In this document: one piece after another, positions 9,596-17,819 of the stretch
Layout: every line of letters starts with the position of its first letter
How positions within the stretch are numbered: the first letter of the stretch is position 1
Origin: UMGS1994 sp944386155
GTDB lineage: Bacteria > Bacillota > Clostridia > TANB77 > CAG-508
Length of the DNA: 64,000 bases
NCBI GenBank assembly: GCA_963931085.1
Contig: OZ006973.1
Location: 1,741,286 to 1,805,285, forward strand
Direction: 5' to 3'
Notes under the pieces: model-generated
Told to the model about the DNA's origin: nothing
The model's input: the letters and a program-made list of their open reading frames with translations, nothing else
Databases searched by the model: none
Translations under genes and position numbers: made by a program

Positions 9596-9633
9596 AATAT
9601 TCTCCTTTCCATATAGCCCCTACTTATCTATTA

Positions 9634-9888
9634 TTACACTTTTCTATAAATTAATACTGCAAGTATCATTCCTATAATACTAGCAACATTTATTTTTATC
9701 CATAATCCAAAAGTAATTTTAAGCACGCTTAAATCTAAAACAACTGGATCTGTTAAGCCAAACTCTTCACCATAGCTTAACCACCAAAGCCAGCTAACTT
9801 TTTCTGCTAAAACACCTAACAAGCCACCTAAAACAATACCTGATAAAATGAATATTAAAAATACCCATATATTCTTTTCTTTAGTCAT
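9634..9888 (-). CDS. DUF4321 family membrane protein
   Basis: This 84-residue protein has two membrane segments (about residues 5-25 and 55-80) separated by GEEFGLTDPVVLDLSVLKI, the typical body of DUF4321 proteins that precede radC/mreB in clostridia. A GTG at 9903 is in frame, but GGAGGT of the RBS lies right after it, so ATG 9888 (6 bases after GGAGGT) is chosen. It is the first gene of the shape operon, behind a good sigma-A promoter. The function of the family is unknown. Position suggests a link to envelope growth. Confidence 0.88.
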   Translation of the reverse strand: MTKEKNIWVFLIFILSGIVLGGLLGVLAEKVSWLWWLSYGEEFGLTDPVVLDLSVLKITFGLWIKINVASIIGMILAVLIYRKV

Positions 9889-9937
9889 TTTTTCTACCTC
9901 CACATTTCTTTACGGAAATTCGATTTTTAATACAATT

Positions 9938-9966
9938 ATTATATATGTATATAAGTGTTTTTTCAA
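9938..9966 (-). promoter_or_regulatory. Sigma-A promoter of the DUF4321-radC-mre operon
   Basis: On the minus strand, TTGAAA (9961-9966) and TATAAT (9938-9943) are separated by exactly 17 bases, 50 bases upstream of the DUF4321 start. This is the only strong promoter upstream of the seven-gene operon. Confidence 0.8.
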
Positions 9967-10038
9967 GTTTATTTCTTATAAAGTTATACTAATTTTTTTA
10001 TTTAAAATATCTTTTATTCTAAGCTTAATTTACATAAT

Positions 10039-10067
10039 TTGAGAACTTTTGCATTCTATGTTATAAT
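10039..10067 (+). promoter_or_regulatory. Sigma-A promoter of the 85-aa orphan gene
   Basis: TTGAGA (10039-10044) and TATAAT (10062-10067) are spaced 17 bases, 31 bases before the ATG at 10098. Confidence 0.8.
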
Positions 10068-10097
10068 ATTATTATCAAAGTTTAGGAGGAAAGAGAT

Positions 10098-10355
10098 ATG
10101 ATCATCAGGAACAACTCAACAACTAGCCTAATTATTTCAGGCCACACCTTGCGGACGGGTGAATCTTTCGAAACTCATGAATCTGCTTTTGACACTCATA
10201 ATATCAATGGTGACGGTGGCTTTATTATAATCACCACCGAATATTCTGTAAGGCACATTGAAAATTATGGTGCTTTAATGGCAGTAGAAGGTGAAATTGT
10301 AGGACCCGGAACGCTCCGTGAAATCATCGTCTTAGATAAAAAAAGCGATGATTAA
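10098..10355 (+). CDS. Hypothetical protein (85 aa), compositionally foreign
   Basis: ATG at 10098 follows AGGAGGAAAGAGAT. The product starts MIIRNNSTTSLIISGHTL, contains GDGGFIIITTEYSV and ends in DKKSDD. It has no membrane segment and no recognised domain. The reading frame is visibly richer in G+C than its neighbours and uses codons such as CTC, CGG, GGC, ACC, CCC and ATC that are rare elsewhere in the window. It is monocistronic, with its own consensus promoter and its own G+C-rich terminator, inserted between leftward operons. This suggests recent acquisition or unusual selection on the sequence. It has the same layout as the gene at 33315, though the proteins do not look alike. Confidence 0.8.
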   Translation: MIIRNNSTTSLIISGHTLRTGESFETHESAFDTHNINGDGGFIIITTEYSVRHIENYGALMAVEGEIVGPGTLREIIVLDKKSDD

Positions 10356-10386
10356 TTAAATTTATAATTAACCTGAAAGCTTTGTA

Positions 10387-10420
10387 GGTCACGCTATGCG
10401 GCGTGGCCGCTTTTTATTTT
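10387..10420 (+). terminator. G+C-rich terminator of the 85-aa orphan gene
   Basis: GGTCACGC (10387-10394) pairs with GCGTGGCC (10401-10408, one G-T pair), followed by GCTTTTTATTTT. The stem is far richer in G+C than most other terminators in the window. Confidence 0.85.
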
Positions 10421-10533
10421 ATAAAGTTTAAAAACTAGCTATATCTTCCTCTTTTTCCATATTTTCATCATTTATCTTATATAATTAAAATAGTATAATT
10501 ATTATATAGCTTAAAATATTGGAGTGATGAATT

Positions 10534-11022
10534 TTGAAAATTAGTAATAACAAATGTCATATTCTTATTGAAACTTCTACTGATGAATTAGAAAAAAACG
10601 GATTAGATATCCACAGTATTTTAACAATTTGTGAATATCCTAGTCTAGATTATTTAAATTCATTATTAAAAGATAATTTATATGGAAATATTAATGATCT
10701 TTATATATCATCTATATATTTTTCAAATGGTAACTGGATAATTGATTTAGATCTTAAAAATGAATTTAAAATAAAGGAAAAAAATAATACAAGTATAAAG
10801 AACATAAAAAACATGAAAATCATAAAAAATTTCACGAAATCTACTCATCACATATATAAAAGCAAAGTAGAATCTATGAAAATTAAAAAAATTCACATGT
10901 TATATAGTTATTTGAATAAATCTATTTATTCAAAGTACATATCAATTAAAAATGGAATTATATTTATAAAAGATAAATCAAAAGAAAAGTATATTTTAAA
11001 CTTTTTGTCAGAGTATGAATAA
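10534..11022 (+). CDS. Hypothetical protein (162 aa)
   Basis: The probable start is TTG 10534 after GGAG (spacing about 9). The nearby ATG in the other frame stops after five codons. The product begins with MKISNNKCHILIETSTDEL, has a hydrophilic Lys/Asn-rich middle (about residues 80-115) and ends in LNFLSEYE. The N-terminal beta-strand followed by an acidic helix loosely recalls adaptor-type domains such as MecA, but this is too weak to call. It is a single gene, terminated by a bidirectional hairpin shared with the convergent ATPase gene. Confidence 0.65.
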   Translation: MKISNNKCHILIETSTDELEKNGLDIHSILTICEYPSLDYLNSLLKDNLYGNINDLYISSIYFSNGNWIIDLDLKNEFKIKEKNNTSIKNIKNMKIIKNFTKSTHHIYKSKVESMKIKKIHMLYSYLNKSIYSKYISIKNGIIFIKDKSKEKYILNFLSEYE

Positions 11023-11045
11023 ATATTTTACTTTTTTAAAATTTT

Positions 11046-11073
11046 AAAAGACCATTTGATAAAATGGTCTTTT
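11046..11073. terminator. Bidirectional terminator between convergent genes
   Basis: AAAAGACCATTT (11046-11057) pairs with AAATGGTCTTTT (11062-11073) with a 4-base loop, followed by T-rich sequence on both sides. Confidence 0.9.
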
Positions 11074-11077
11074 ATTT

Positions 11078-12379
11078 TTACTTAATACAAAAAGCTGCAT
11101 ATAGTGGAATTGATTTAATGTTATTTTCAAATCCAAAATTTCTTGTTGATAATCGTATAGAATATTTTGGTTTATTTTCATTTATATAAAACTTTAAACT
11201 TGTAGATCTTACATTGTCTCCGCTTTTGACCTCAACAGGAATAATACCATCATTATTATAAATAATGAAATCAACCTCGGCATTTCTACCATAAGTCCAA
11301 TAATAAAGCGATATATCATTAGCAGTAAATTCCTGAGCCACATAATTTTCTGTAATAGCTTCTCTGAAGCTAAAAGTTTTATCTAGTATTAGATCATTAA
11401 ATCTTATTTCACTCATTGCAACCAATATTCCAACATCACTTAAATATAGCTTAAAATATTCTTCATCTTGATAAACTTTTAATGGAATTTCAGCTTTTTT
11501 TATTTTATTGCTACTTAGAATCATTCCTGAAGAAATAAGCCACTCAATTGGATGTTCATACATTCTTTTTCTTGCATTAGCTTCAATTAAATTGTATTTA
11601 AATGTTTTTTTATCTTTTGCCAGTTGCACAGGGATATTTTTATAAACTTTTTCTATTTTAACAGTTTCAAGCGAATTTTTAACATACTTATTCATATCAG
11701 CAATATACATATCAATTATGTTAGATAAAATATTCGAATCATATTTTAATATATCACTTTCATTTGATATGAAATTCTTAACAGCTTCAGGCATTCCACC
11801 TACGCATAAATACCTCTTATATAGCAAAAGAGCCTCTTCATGTGCAAATGTAGGTAGTGGAATCATATTCTCATATGATTCTTTTATTTTTTCTAGTAAC
11901 ATTTCTTTATTTAGTGCTATTAAAAATTCTTCAAAACTCATCGGATACATGTGTTCCATTTGAATTTTTCCTACAGGAAATGAATCATTAAATCTATTAA
12001 TTTTTACTCCTAATAGACTTCCGGCACATATAATTTTATATGGTCTCTTAGATTCGCAAAAATACTTTAGCGAAACAATAAATTTTCCACTTACCTGAAC
12101 TTCATCAAAAAATAATATAGTTTTTGAAATATCTATCTTCTTGCCTATATATAATTCAATTTCGTCCATTATTTTTTCAGAATCTATAGTTTTTTCAAAA
12201 ATCTCTCTTAAATATTCTTCTTTCTCTAAATTGAAATATATATATTCTTCAAAATTTTCTTTTATAAATTTTTGTATTGTGTATGTTTTTCCTATTTGTC
12301 TTACACCTATAACCATAAGAGGTTTTTCCATCCCAGAATTTTTCCAATTAATTAATTTCTTTTCAAATATTCTATACAT
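11078..12379 (-). CDS. AAA_14/DUF4143 ATPase (first of two)
   Basis: A 433-aa P-loop ATPase. Walker A is GVRQIGKT (about residues 25-32) and Walker B is ILFFDEVQ (about 88-95). The C-terminal DUF4143-type domain carries the nuclease-like signature VDFIIYNNDG...PVEVKSG (about residue 370), which matches a PD-(D/E)xK core. Members of this family are widespread in gut anaerobes and their role is not established. The start is ATG 12379, after GGAGGTGC. The promoter is a good sigma-A site, with four direct repeats immediately upstream of its -35 box. The gene stands alone between terminators, as mobile or selfish loci often do. The second copy at 30295 is clearly a different subfamily. Confidence 0.9.
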   Translation of the reverse strand: MYRIFEKKLINWKNSGMEKPLMVIGVRQIGKTYTIQKFIKENFEEYIYFNLEKEEYLREIFEKTIDSEKIMDEIELYIGKKIDISKTILFFDEVQVSGKFIVSLKYFCESKRPYKIICAGSLLGVKINRFNDSFPVGKIQMEHMYPMSFEEFLIALNKEMLLEKIKESYENMIPLPTFAHEEALLLYKRYLCVGGMPEAVKNFISNESDILKYDSNILSNIIDMYIADMNKYVKNSLETVKIEKVYKNIPVQLAKDKKTFKYNLIEANARKRMYEHPIEWLISSGMILSSNKIKKAEIPLKVYQDEEYFKLYLSDVGILVAMSEIRFNDLILDKTFSFREAITENYVAQEFTANDISLYYWTYGRNAEVDFIIYNNDGIIPVEVKSGDNVRSTSLKFYINENKPKYSIRLSTRNFGFENNIKSIPLYAAFCIK

Positions 12380-12401
12380 TATTGCACCTCCATATAGTTA
12401 T

Positions 12402-12430
12402 ATATTAACATTTTTTTCTATTATAGTCAA
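12402..12430 (-). promoter_or_regulatory. Sigma-A promoter of the DUF4143 ATPase
   Basis: On the minus strand, TTGACT (12425-12430) and TAATAT (12402-12407) are 17 bases apart, 23 bases before the ATG. The first direct-repeat unit ends 2 bases upstream of the -35 box. Confidence 0.75.
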
Positions 12431-12432
12431 TA

Positions 12433-12546
12433 TTTTTGCCACTAAATGCATGTTTTGTATTACATTTTTGCCACTAATTGTAGTTTTAAGGATTGTTTTT
12501 GCCACTAATTGCACATTTTTTGAGAGTGTTTTTGCCACTTTTTGCA
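12433..12546. repeat. Four direct repeats at about 32-bp spacing upstream of the ATPase promoter
   Basis: Units beginning at 12433, 12465, 12496 and 12529 share the core TTTTTGCCACT, and three extend to a consensus TTTTTGCCACTAATTGCA. The start-to-start distances are 32, 31 and 33 bases, close to three helical turns, so the units face the same side of the DNA. The array abuts the -35 box of the ATPase gene. It looks like a regulatory binding array or iteron-like element. The intervening sequences are too short (about 13-15 bases) and the repeats too degenerate for CRISPR. Confidence 0.8.
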
Positions 12547-12569
12547 CATTTTTTTATTTTATGCATATA

Positions 12570-12600
12570 AAAATCCATCAAATGTTTTGATGGATTTTCT
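12570..12600 (-). terminator. Terminator of the M23 peptidase gene
   Basis: AAAATCCATCAAA (12570-12582) pairs with TTTGATGGATTTT (12586-12598), with a T-run on the minus strand. It lies 12 bases after the stop codon of the M23 gene. Confidence 0.85.
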
Positions 12601-12611
12601 TAATTTTTTAA

Positions 12612-13613
12612 TTAATATAACCAATTTTGTGGATTATATGCCACACCATTTACTCTTATTTCTAAATGTAAGTGTGGACCTGTTGAATTTCCAGTAGATC
12701 CAACTTTACCAATTACTTCTCCTTGTGAAACTTCTTGTCCAACTTTAACACCTATACTATTACAGTGAGCATAATATGTTTGAACACCATTTCCGTGAGA
12801 TACAACTATTAATTTTCCAAGTGAACCTTTCCATCCTGCATGTACTACTGTTCCTCCTGCAGCAGCTTTTATTGGAGTTCCTTTTCTTGCTGCTATATCA
12901 AGCCCTGTATGGATACTACTTCTTACACTACTTCTTGAACCAAATCTTGAACTAATTGTTCCTGAAATAGGTCTTTTAAGACTTACACCTAAAGCTATTT
13001 TACTAAAAGAAATATTTGCACCTGTACGAATATTTCCACCTGATGAATAATATTTAGTAGTAGATACTGGTTTCTTTTCTACTGGCTTTTTGTATAATTT
13101 ACTAACTATTGTACTAGTCTTTGTTTCTTTTTGCTTTTCATCAGAACTATATTTTACAGAATAAGTAATCTTTTTAATATTTGTACTCTTCTTATCTTTT
13201 AGTTCTTTTATTACTTTCTCAGCTTCTTCATATGAAGAAACATAATATTTCTCTTCTTTATCTACTAAAACAGCATATTGTTTATAATATGGTGTTCCTT
13301 TAGCAATTACAGTATCGAAAATTTCTTCTTCATTAGAATTGATATCTTTTTTAGAATATACCTCTTCATACTTTGGCATTGAATCTATCTCATAAAAAGC
13401 AACATCATTACCATCACCGCTTTTTATATATAGATTTATTTTATCTTGCAAATCCTTTTTTTCATCTGTATATCCTATTAGCTCTCCATCTAAATAGACA
13501 GCATATGTAGGTTTATATAAGAAATATAATATTGCACCAATTAAGCAAGCACCAAATACTAATAATAAAATTAATCTAATTGATTTTCTTAAGTGGATTA
13601 AAATAAATTTCAT
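12612..13613 (-). CDS. Membrane-anchored M23 (LytM) peptidoglycan endopeptidase
   Basis: This is a zinc metallopeptidase of the LytM/M23 family that acts outside the membrane on peptide bridges of peptidoglycan. It is 333 aa. Residues 10-32 form a membrane segment. The extracytoplasmic middle region (about 35-200, YAVYLDGELIGYTDEK and SSYEEAEKVIKEL) resembles the linker of clostridial SpoIIQ-like and wall M23 proteins. The C-terminal peptidase domain shows HTGLD (zinc His/Asp, about residue 236), YAHCNSI and GPHLHLEI (HxH). The start is ATG 13613, after AAGGAGAATGATTA. It is monocistronic. The target bond and whether it acts in growth or in spore formation cannot be read from the sequence. 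Confidence 0.92.
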   Translation of the reverse strand: MKFILIHLRKSIRLILLLVFGACLIGAILYFLYKPTYAVYLDGELIGYTDEKKDLQDKINLYIKSGDGNDVAFYEIDSMPKYEEVYSKKDINSNEEEIFDTVIAKGTPYYKQYAVLVDKEEKYYVSSYEEAEKVIKELKDKKSTNIKKITYSVKYSSDEKQKETKTSTIVSKLYKKPVEKKPVSTTKYYSSGGNIRTGANISFSKIALGVSLKRPISGTISSRFGSRSSVRSSIHTGLDIAARKGTPIKAAAGGTVVHAGWKGSLGKLIVVSHGNGVQTYYAHCNSIGVKVGQEVSQGEVIGKVGSTGNSTGPHLHLEIRVNGVAYNPQNWLY

Positions 13614-13872
13614 TAATCATTCTCCTTTTTACTCAAAATATTTTATACTATTTTAATGTTTAATACAAGTTTTAATTTCTCTTTTTAATTTAAAAATTAT
13701 ATACTTTTTTGTCGTTTTCTCCATTTTTCTTTTGTTTTTACGATAATTCTTTTTAATATTAGGGAATATTAAGATACGTTTATTTTTTAAATCTTATAAT
13801 TTTAGGAATAAAAAAGAATAATATACTTTTTAAAAGACAATACTACTAATAAAAAAGAAAGGATTGATATAA

Positions 13873-14061
13873 ATGAGTAGTTTAAATCAAATTGAATTAC
13901 AAAATTTAAGACATTTAATTGGATCTTTAGACACTAGTTATCATAAATTAACTAACTACGCAAATTCATGTTTTGATCCACAAATAAAGCAATTATTTAC
14001 AAAATCTGCACAAGATACTTTAAACACAAAGCAAAAATTAATGTCATTTTTATCAAATTAG
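13873..14061 (+). CDS. CotF-like spore coat protein (62 aa)
   Basis: A short helical protein (62 aa) with NQIELQNLRHLIGSLDTSYHKL and DPQIKQLFTKSAQDTLNTKQKL, the pattern of small ferritin-like/CotF-family coat proteins. It starts at ATG 13873 after GAAAGGATTGATATAA. The stop is 9 bases before the second coat gene, so the two form an operon. It is expected in the mother cell during coat assembly. The promoter is not resolved (a sigma-E or sigma-K type box would be expected). Confidence 0.82.
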   Translation: MSSLNQIELQNLRHLIGSLDTSYHKLTNYANSCFDPQIKQLFTKSAQDTLNTKQKLMSFLSN

Positions 14062-14070
14062 GAGGGAATT

Positions 14071-14316
14071 ATGGAAGAAAAGTATATGGTTAATGATATA
14101 TTATCTGATACGAAAGAATCTCTTAAAACTTATGAAAGTGTTATTACCGAAGCTGGAAATACTACCTTAAGACAAACTCTTCAAGAAATAAGAAACTCTG
14201 CTGAAACATTCCAATATGATTTGTATAGAATAGCTGAACTAAAAGGCTATTATTCACCAGCTATGCCAGCTACTACAAATGAAATAAATAATGTAAAATC
14301 TGAGTTTCAGGAATAG
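14071..14316 (+). CDS. cotF: CotF family spore coat protein (81 aa)
   Basis: The product (begins MEEKYMVNDILSDTKESL) carries the CotF pattern: KYMVNDILS, then TLRQTLQEIRNSAETFQYDLY, then A.LKGYYSPAMPATTNEI near the end. It is one helical-pair unit, the short form common in clostridia. AGGAGGG lies 6 bases upstream of ATG 14071. It is encoded with the 62-aa relative, probably as a coat-layer pair. Confidence 0.9.
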   Translation: MEEKYMVNDILSDTKESLKTYESVITEAGNTTLRQTLQEIRNSAETFQYDLYRIAELKGYYSPAMPATTNEINNVKSEFQE

Positions 14317-14329
14317 GCAAATTTTTTTT

Positions 14330-14365
14330 AAGTCAAGTATTTTTTAGTACTTGGCTTTCTTTTTA
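14330..14365 (+). terminator. Terminator of the coat protein pair
   Basis: AAGTCAAGTA (14330-14339) pairs with TACTTGGCTT (14348-14357, one G-T pair), followed by TCTTTTTATT. Confidence 0.85.
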
Positions 14366-14421
14366 TTATTATTGATTTTTATTAATTCTTCTTGTATACT
14401 CAATTCAAGGAGGATTTACTT

Positions 14422-15231
14422 TTGAATAATTTTTTAGCAAACAAAAATAATTTAGATATAATATTAATAGTCTCTCTTATATCAGTATTTCTAATCGTAT
14501 TTATTTTATTTGCTATATATAGTGTTTTTAAAAGTGAGAGTAAAACATCAGAAGTTTCAGTTACAATACAAAATCAAGTATCTAACTTATCTTATGATGA
14601 AAACACATATATATCACATAATGCTGATGATGAAAATGATGTAGAAGTTGTATATATAGAAACAATTCCTGAAAATGAAACTATCTATAATGATGAATCT
14701 ATTGAGGACTTAAAAAATGTAACAGGAACATCACCATATTATATTAGAGTAAATTATAAAGCAAATGTTGTAACAGTCTACAAGAAAGATAATGATGGCT
14801 TTTATACAGTGCCTTTTAAAGCAATGATCTGTTCTTGTGGTACAGCAACACCTAAAAGTGGTACATATGAAACTAGCTCAAAATATAGATGGCTTTCTTT
14901 AGTTGGAAATGTTAATGGTCAGTATTCAACAAGAATTGTAAATCGTATATTATTTCATTCTGTGCCATATCTCAAAAAGACAAATGATTCACTTGAATAT
15001 TGGGAATATGATAAACTTGGAACATCAGCATCTGCCGGATGTATTAGACTTACTGTAGAAGATGCTAAATGGATATATGATAATTGTGATTCTGGTACTA
15101 AAGTAGAATTTTATTCTAGTGATAATCCTGGACCACTTGGTAAACCAGAAGCAAAAAAAATATCTTCAAATGAAGAATGTAGAAATTGGGATCCAACTGA
15201 TCCTCATAAAGAAAACCCTTGGAATAAATAG
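14422..15231 (+). CDS. L,D-transpeptidase (YkuD domain), membrane-anchored
   Basis: A 269-aa product from TTG 14422. The in-frame TTG at 14392 is rejected because AAGGAGGAT, the RBS, lies between them with proper spacing to 14422. One membrane segment (about residues 12-38) is followed by an acidic linker and the YkuD domain (about 105-240). The catalytic region shows HSVPY (about residue 180) and SAGCIRLTVEDAKWIYDNC, where the Cys (about 206) is the nucleophile of the S-x-G-C-[IV]-R motif. These enzymes form 3-3 cross-links in peptidoglycan or attach proteins to it. The C-terminus after the domain is Pro/Asn-rich. It is monocistronic. Confidence 0.92.
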   Translation: MNNFLANKNNLDIILIVSLISVFLIVFILFAIYSVFKSESKTSEVSVTIQNQVSNLSYDENTYISHNADDENDVEVVYIETIPENETIYNDESIEDLKNVTGTSPYYIRVNYKANVVTVYKKDNDGFYTVPFKAMICSCGTATPKSGTYETSSKYRWLSLVGNVNGQYSTRIVNRILFHSVPYLKKTNDSLEYWEYDKLGTSASAGCIRLTVEDAKWIYDNCDSGTKVEFYSSDNPGPLGKPEAKKISSNEECRNWDPTDPHKENPWNK

Positions 15232-15285
15232 AATAGTTTAAAGTTTTTCTATTTTATGATAAATTATTAAGTATGATAGACTATT

Positions 15286-15375
15286 TGTGAGAACTCCTTT
15301 CAATCTTATTAAGTCTCACAAAAAATATGTATTCTTTTATAAAAGGAATTGTATAAAATATATACAATTCCTTTT
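15286..15375. terminator. Bidirectional terminator (and small upstream inverted repeat)
   Basis: AAAAGGAATTGTATA (15341-15355) pairs with TATACAATTCCTTTT (15361-15375), with T-runs on both strands, serving the L,D-transpeptidase and pcrA. A separate 7-bp inverted repeat TGTGAGA...TCTCACA lies at 15286-15320. Confidence 0.9.
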
Positions 15376-15395
15376 ATTATTCTTTAAATATCTAT

Positions 15396-17702
15396 TTAAT
15401 CTATTATCTCAAGTCCTGCATATTTTGCCATTAATCTTTTATGCCCAGCTTTTTCAAAAGTAATATCAACTTTTAAATCATCGCCTTCTGCTTCAACATA
15501 ATTAATATTACCTTCACCAAATTTTTTATGATATACCCTTTTTCCTGCTTTATAAATTGAAAGATCAATATCAGATGTTTTCTTTTTATTTAAGTTATTT
15601 AAAAAGCTTTCAGCACTTCTAAAGGCAAACTCTGGCTTTTTAACATAACCTTCTGTATCATTTACTTTATATGAATTTACTGTTGATTCAGATTTATTAT
15701 ATCCTCCTCCATATTTCCATTCAAATCTATAATCTTCATAAGATTTTTCTCTTCTATCTGCTAAAGCTTCTTCATATCCATCTAATAATTCTTCAGGAAT
15801 CTCTTTTACAAATCTAGATACTTGGTTACAACTTGTTGAACCAAATATTGTTCTTTGTCTTGCACATGTTAAAAATAAATGTTGTTTTGCTCTTGTAATA
15901 CCTACATAGCACAAACGTCTTTCTTCTTCTAATTCTTTTTGTTCTCCAATAGATTTATATCCTGGAAAAATTCCCTCTTCCATTCCAACTAAAAATACGA
16001 CTGGAAACTCTAATCCTTTTGCACTATGAAGAGTCATTAATGTTACTGAATCTTCAGTTTCATCTGTGTTATCTATATCACTAGATAAAGTAATTCCTTC
16101 TAGAAAATCTGCTAATGTATTATCAGCAAGTTCTTCTTCAAACTCTATCGCTACTGTTAAAAACTCATCTAAGTTTTCAAGTCTATTTTCAGCTTCAGTT
16201 GTATCCTCAAGTTCTAATGCTTTTGAATATCCTGTAATTCTTAAAGTCTCTTTAATAAGCTCTGATATTATTAAAGTATCTTTTTTACTACGTAATTCCT
16301 CAATTTGATTAATAAAATCTCTTGAATTTACATATACTCTATTTAAACCAAAAGCATCTGCTCTTTTTATTACTTCATACATTGAAATATCGTTTTGATT
16401 TGCAACTGCTTCTATATTATCTAAACTTGTTTTCCCAATTCCTCTTTTAGGCTCATTTATGATTCTTTGCAAACTTAAGTTGTCTGCTGTATTTTCTATT
16501 AATCTTAAATAAGCAATAATATCTTTTATTTCTTTTCTTTCATAGAATTTTAAACCACCTACGATTTTATATGGTATATCTTCTCTTCTTAAAATATCCT
16601 CTATACTACGAGACTGGCTATTCATTCTATATAATACTGTAAAGTCATTATAGTCTAAATATTCTTCTCTTTTTAGTCTTCTTATTTGCTCTACTATAAA
16701 GTTTGCTTCATCATATTCTGTATCTCCTCTAAATACATAAGGAAGATCTCCTTTATTATTTTGTGTCCATAAGTTTTTCTCATATTTACTTTCATTATTT
16801 TTTATAACTGCATTTGCAGCATCTAATATATTTTGAGTACATCTATAATTTTGCTCAAGTTTTATTATCTTAGTTCCTGGGAAATCTCTTTCAAAATTCA
16901 AAATATTAGTAATATCTGCCCCTCTAAATGAATAAATACCTTGGTTATTATCACCTACAGCAGTAATATTTCCGAATCTTGCAGCAAGCATAGATACTAA
17001 AGTAAATTGAGCTTTGTTAGTATCTTGATACTCATCTACTAATACATATTCAAATTTATTTGAATAATATTCTAATACATCTGGATTTTCACTTAAAATC
17101 TTTATTGTATAATTTATAATGTCATCAAAATCTACTGCATTATTATCTTTAAGCTTTTTTTGATACATCTTATATACTTCTGCTATAGTTTCTTTTCTAT
17201 ATTCACCATTTGCTCTTAAAGCATAGTCTGCTGGCTCAAGCATTTCATTTTTAGCATTGCTAATTTCACTTAAAACTGATCTATCTGTAAATATCTTATC
17301 ATCTAATTCTAATTGCTTTATACATTGTTTTACTATTGTTCTTTGATCTGATGTATCAAAAATAACAAATGATGAAGTAAATCCTATCCTATCTATATAT
17401 CTTCTAAGAATTCTTACACAAATAGAGTGGAATGTTCCAATCCACATATCTTTTGCAACTTCTCCTACTAATTTTTCAACTCTTTCTTTCATTTCATTTG
17501 CAGCTTTGTTAGTAAAAGTTATAGCTAAAATATTCCATGGTTTTACACCTACATTATGCATTAAATAAGCTATTTTATGGGTTAATACCTTTGTCTTACC
17601 ACTTCCAGCTCCAGCAATTACAAGACAAGGTCCTTCTACCGCTAAAACAGCCTCTTTTTGCTCATCATTTAATCCTTCTAATATATCTAGTTCTTCTGAC
17701 AT
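15396..17702 (-). CDS. pcrA: ATP-dependent 3'-5' DNA helicase PcrA (UvrD family)
   Basis: A superfamily 1A helicase of 768 aa, slightly longer than the Bacillus protein. Motif I is GAGSGKTKVL (about residues 31-40), with Ia AITFTNKAA, motif II VLVDEYQDTN, motif III GDNNQGIYSFRGAD, motif IV LEQNYRC, motif V TLMTLHSAKGLEF and motif VI VGITRAKQHLFLTCA. The C-terminal 70 residues include the tudor-like RNA polymerase-binding region (GKRVYHKKFGEGNI). It unwinds DNA in nucleotide excision repair, replication restart and conflict resolution. The start is ATG 17702, after AAAGGAGATACAA, behind a consensus promoter. It is monocistronic here, without ligA. Confidence 0.97.
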   Translation of the reverse strand: MSEELDILEGLNDEQKEAVLAVEGPCLVIAGAGSGKTKVLTHKIAYLMHNVGVKPWNILAITFTNKAANEMKERVEKLVGEVAKDMWIGTFHSICVRILRRYIDRIGFTSSFVIFDTSDQRTIVKQCIKQLELDDKIFTDRSVLSEISNAKNEMLEPADYALRANGEYRKETIAEVYKMYQKKLKDNNAVDFDDIINYTIKILSENPDVLEYYSNKFEYVLVDEYQDTNKAQFTLVSMLAARFGNITAVGDNNQGIYSFRGADITNILNFERDFPGTKIIKLEQNYRCTQNILDAANAVIKNNESKYEKNLWTQNNKGDLPYVFRGDTEYDEANFIVEQIRRLKREEYLDYNDFTVLYRMNSQSRSIEDILRREDIPYKIVGGLKFYERKEIKDIIAYLRLIENTADNLSLQRIINEPKRGIGKTSLDNIEAVANQNDISMYEVIKRADAFGLNRVYVNSRDFINQIEELRSKKDTLIISELIKETLRITGYSKALELEDTTEAENRLENLDEFLTVAIEFEEELADNTLADFLEGITLSSDIDNTDETEDSVTLMTLHSAKGLEFPVVFLVGMEEGIFPGYKSIGEQKELEEERRLCYVGITRAKQHLFLTCARQRTIFGSTSCNQVSRFVKEIPEELLDGYEEALADRREKSYEDYRFEWKYGGGYNKSESTVNSYKVNDTEGYVKKPEFAFRSAESFLNNLNKKKTSDIDLSIYKAGKRVYHKKFGEGNINYVEAEGDDLKVDITFEKAGHKRLMAKYAGLEIID

Positions 17703-17734
17703 TTGTATCTCCTTTAATTAAAACTTATGTTTGT

Positions 17735-17763
17735 ATTATATTTTCTGATTAATTGTTTGTCAA
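17735..17763 (-). promoter_or_regulatory. Consensus sigma-A promoter of pcrA
   Basis: TTGACA (17758-17763) and TATAAT (17735-17740) on the minus strand are separated by 17 bases. This is a perfect consensus, 32 bases upstream of the ATG. Confidence 0.88.
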
Positions 17764-17784
17764 TATAAAAAACATCTTAATTAA

Positions 17785-17819
17785 TAATAAAAAACACTTA
17801 AGAATTTAATTCTTAAGTG
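17785..17819 (-). terminator. Terminator ending the small gene remnant
   Basis: A perfect 11-bp stem CACTTAAGAAT (17795-17805) and ATTCTTAAGTG (17809-17819) has a 3-base loop that is the stop codon of the remnant, followed on the minus strand by a run of T. It insulates pcrA from upstream transcription. Confidence 0.85.

Noticed and set aside
9889..9903. GTG start of the DUF4321 protein at 9903.
   Set aside because: It falls on the Shine-Dalgarno sequence of the better ATG at 9888.
12433..12546. Direct repeats read as a CRISPR array.
   Set aside because: Only four units, degenerate, with about 13-15-base gaps and a strict helical phasing against a promoter; no cas genes.
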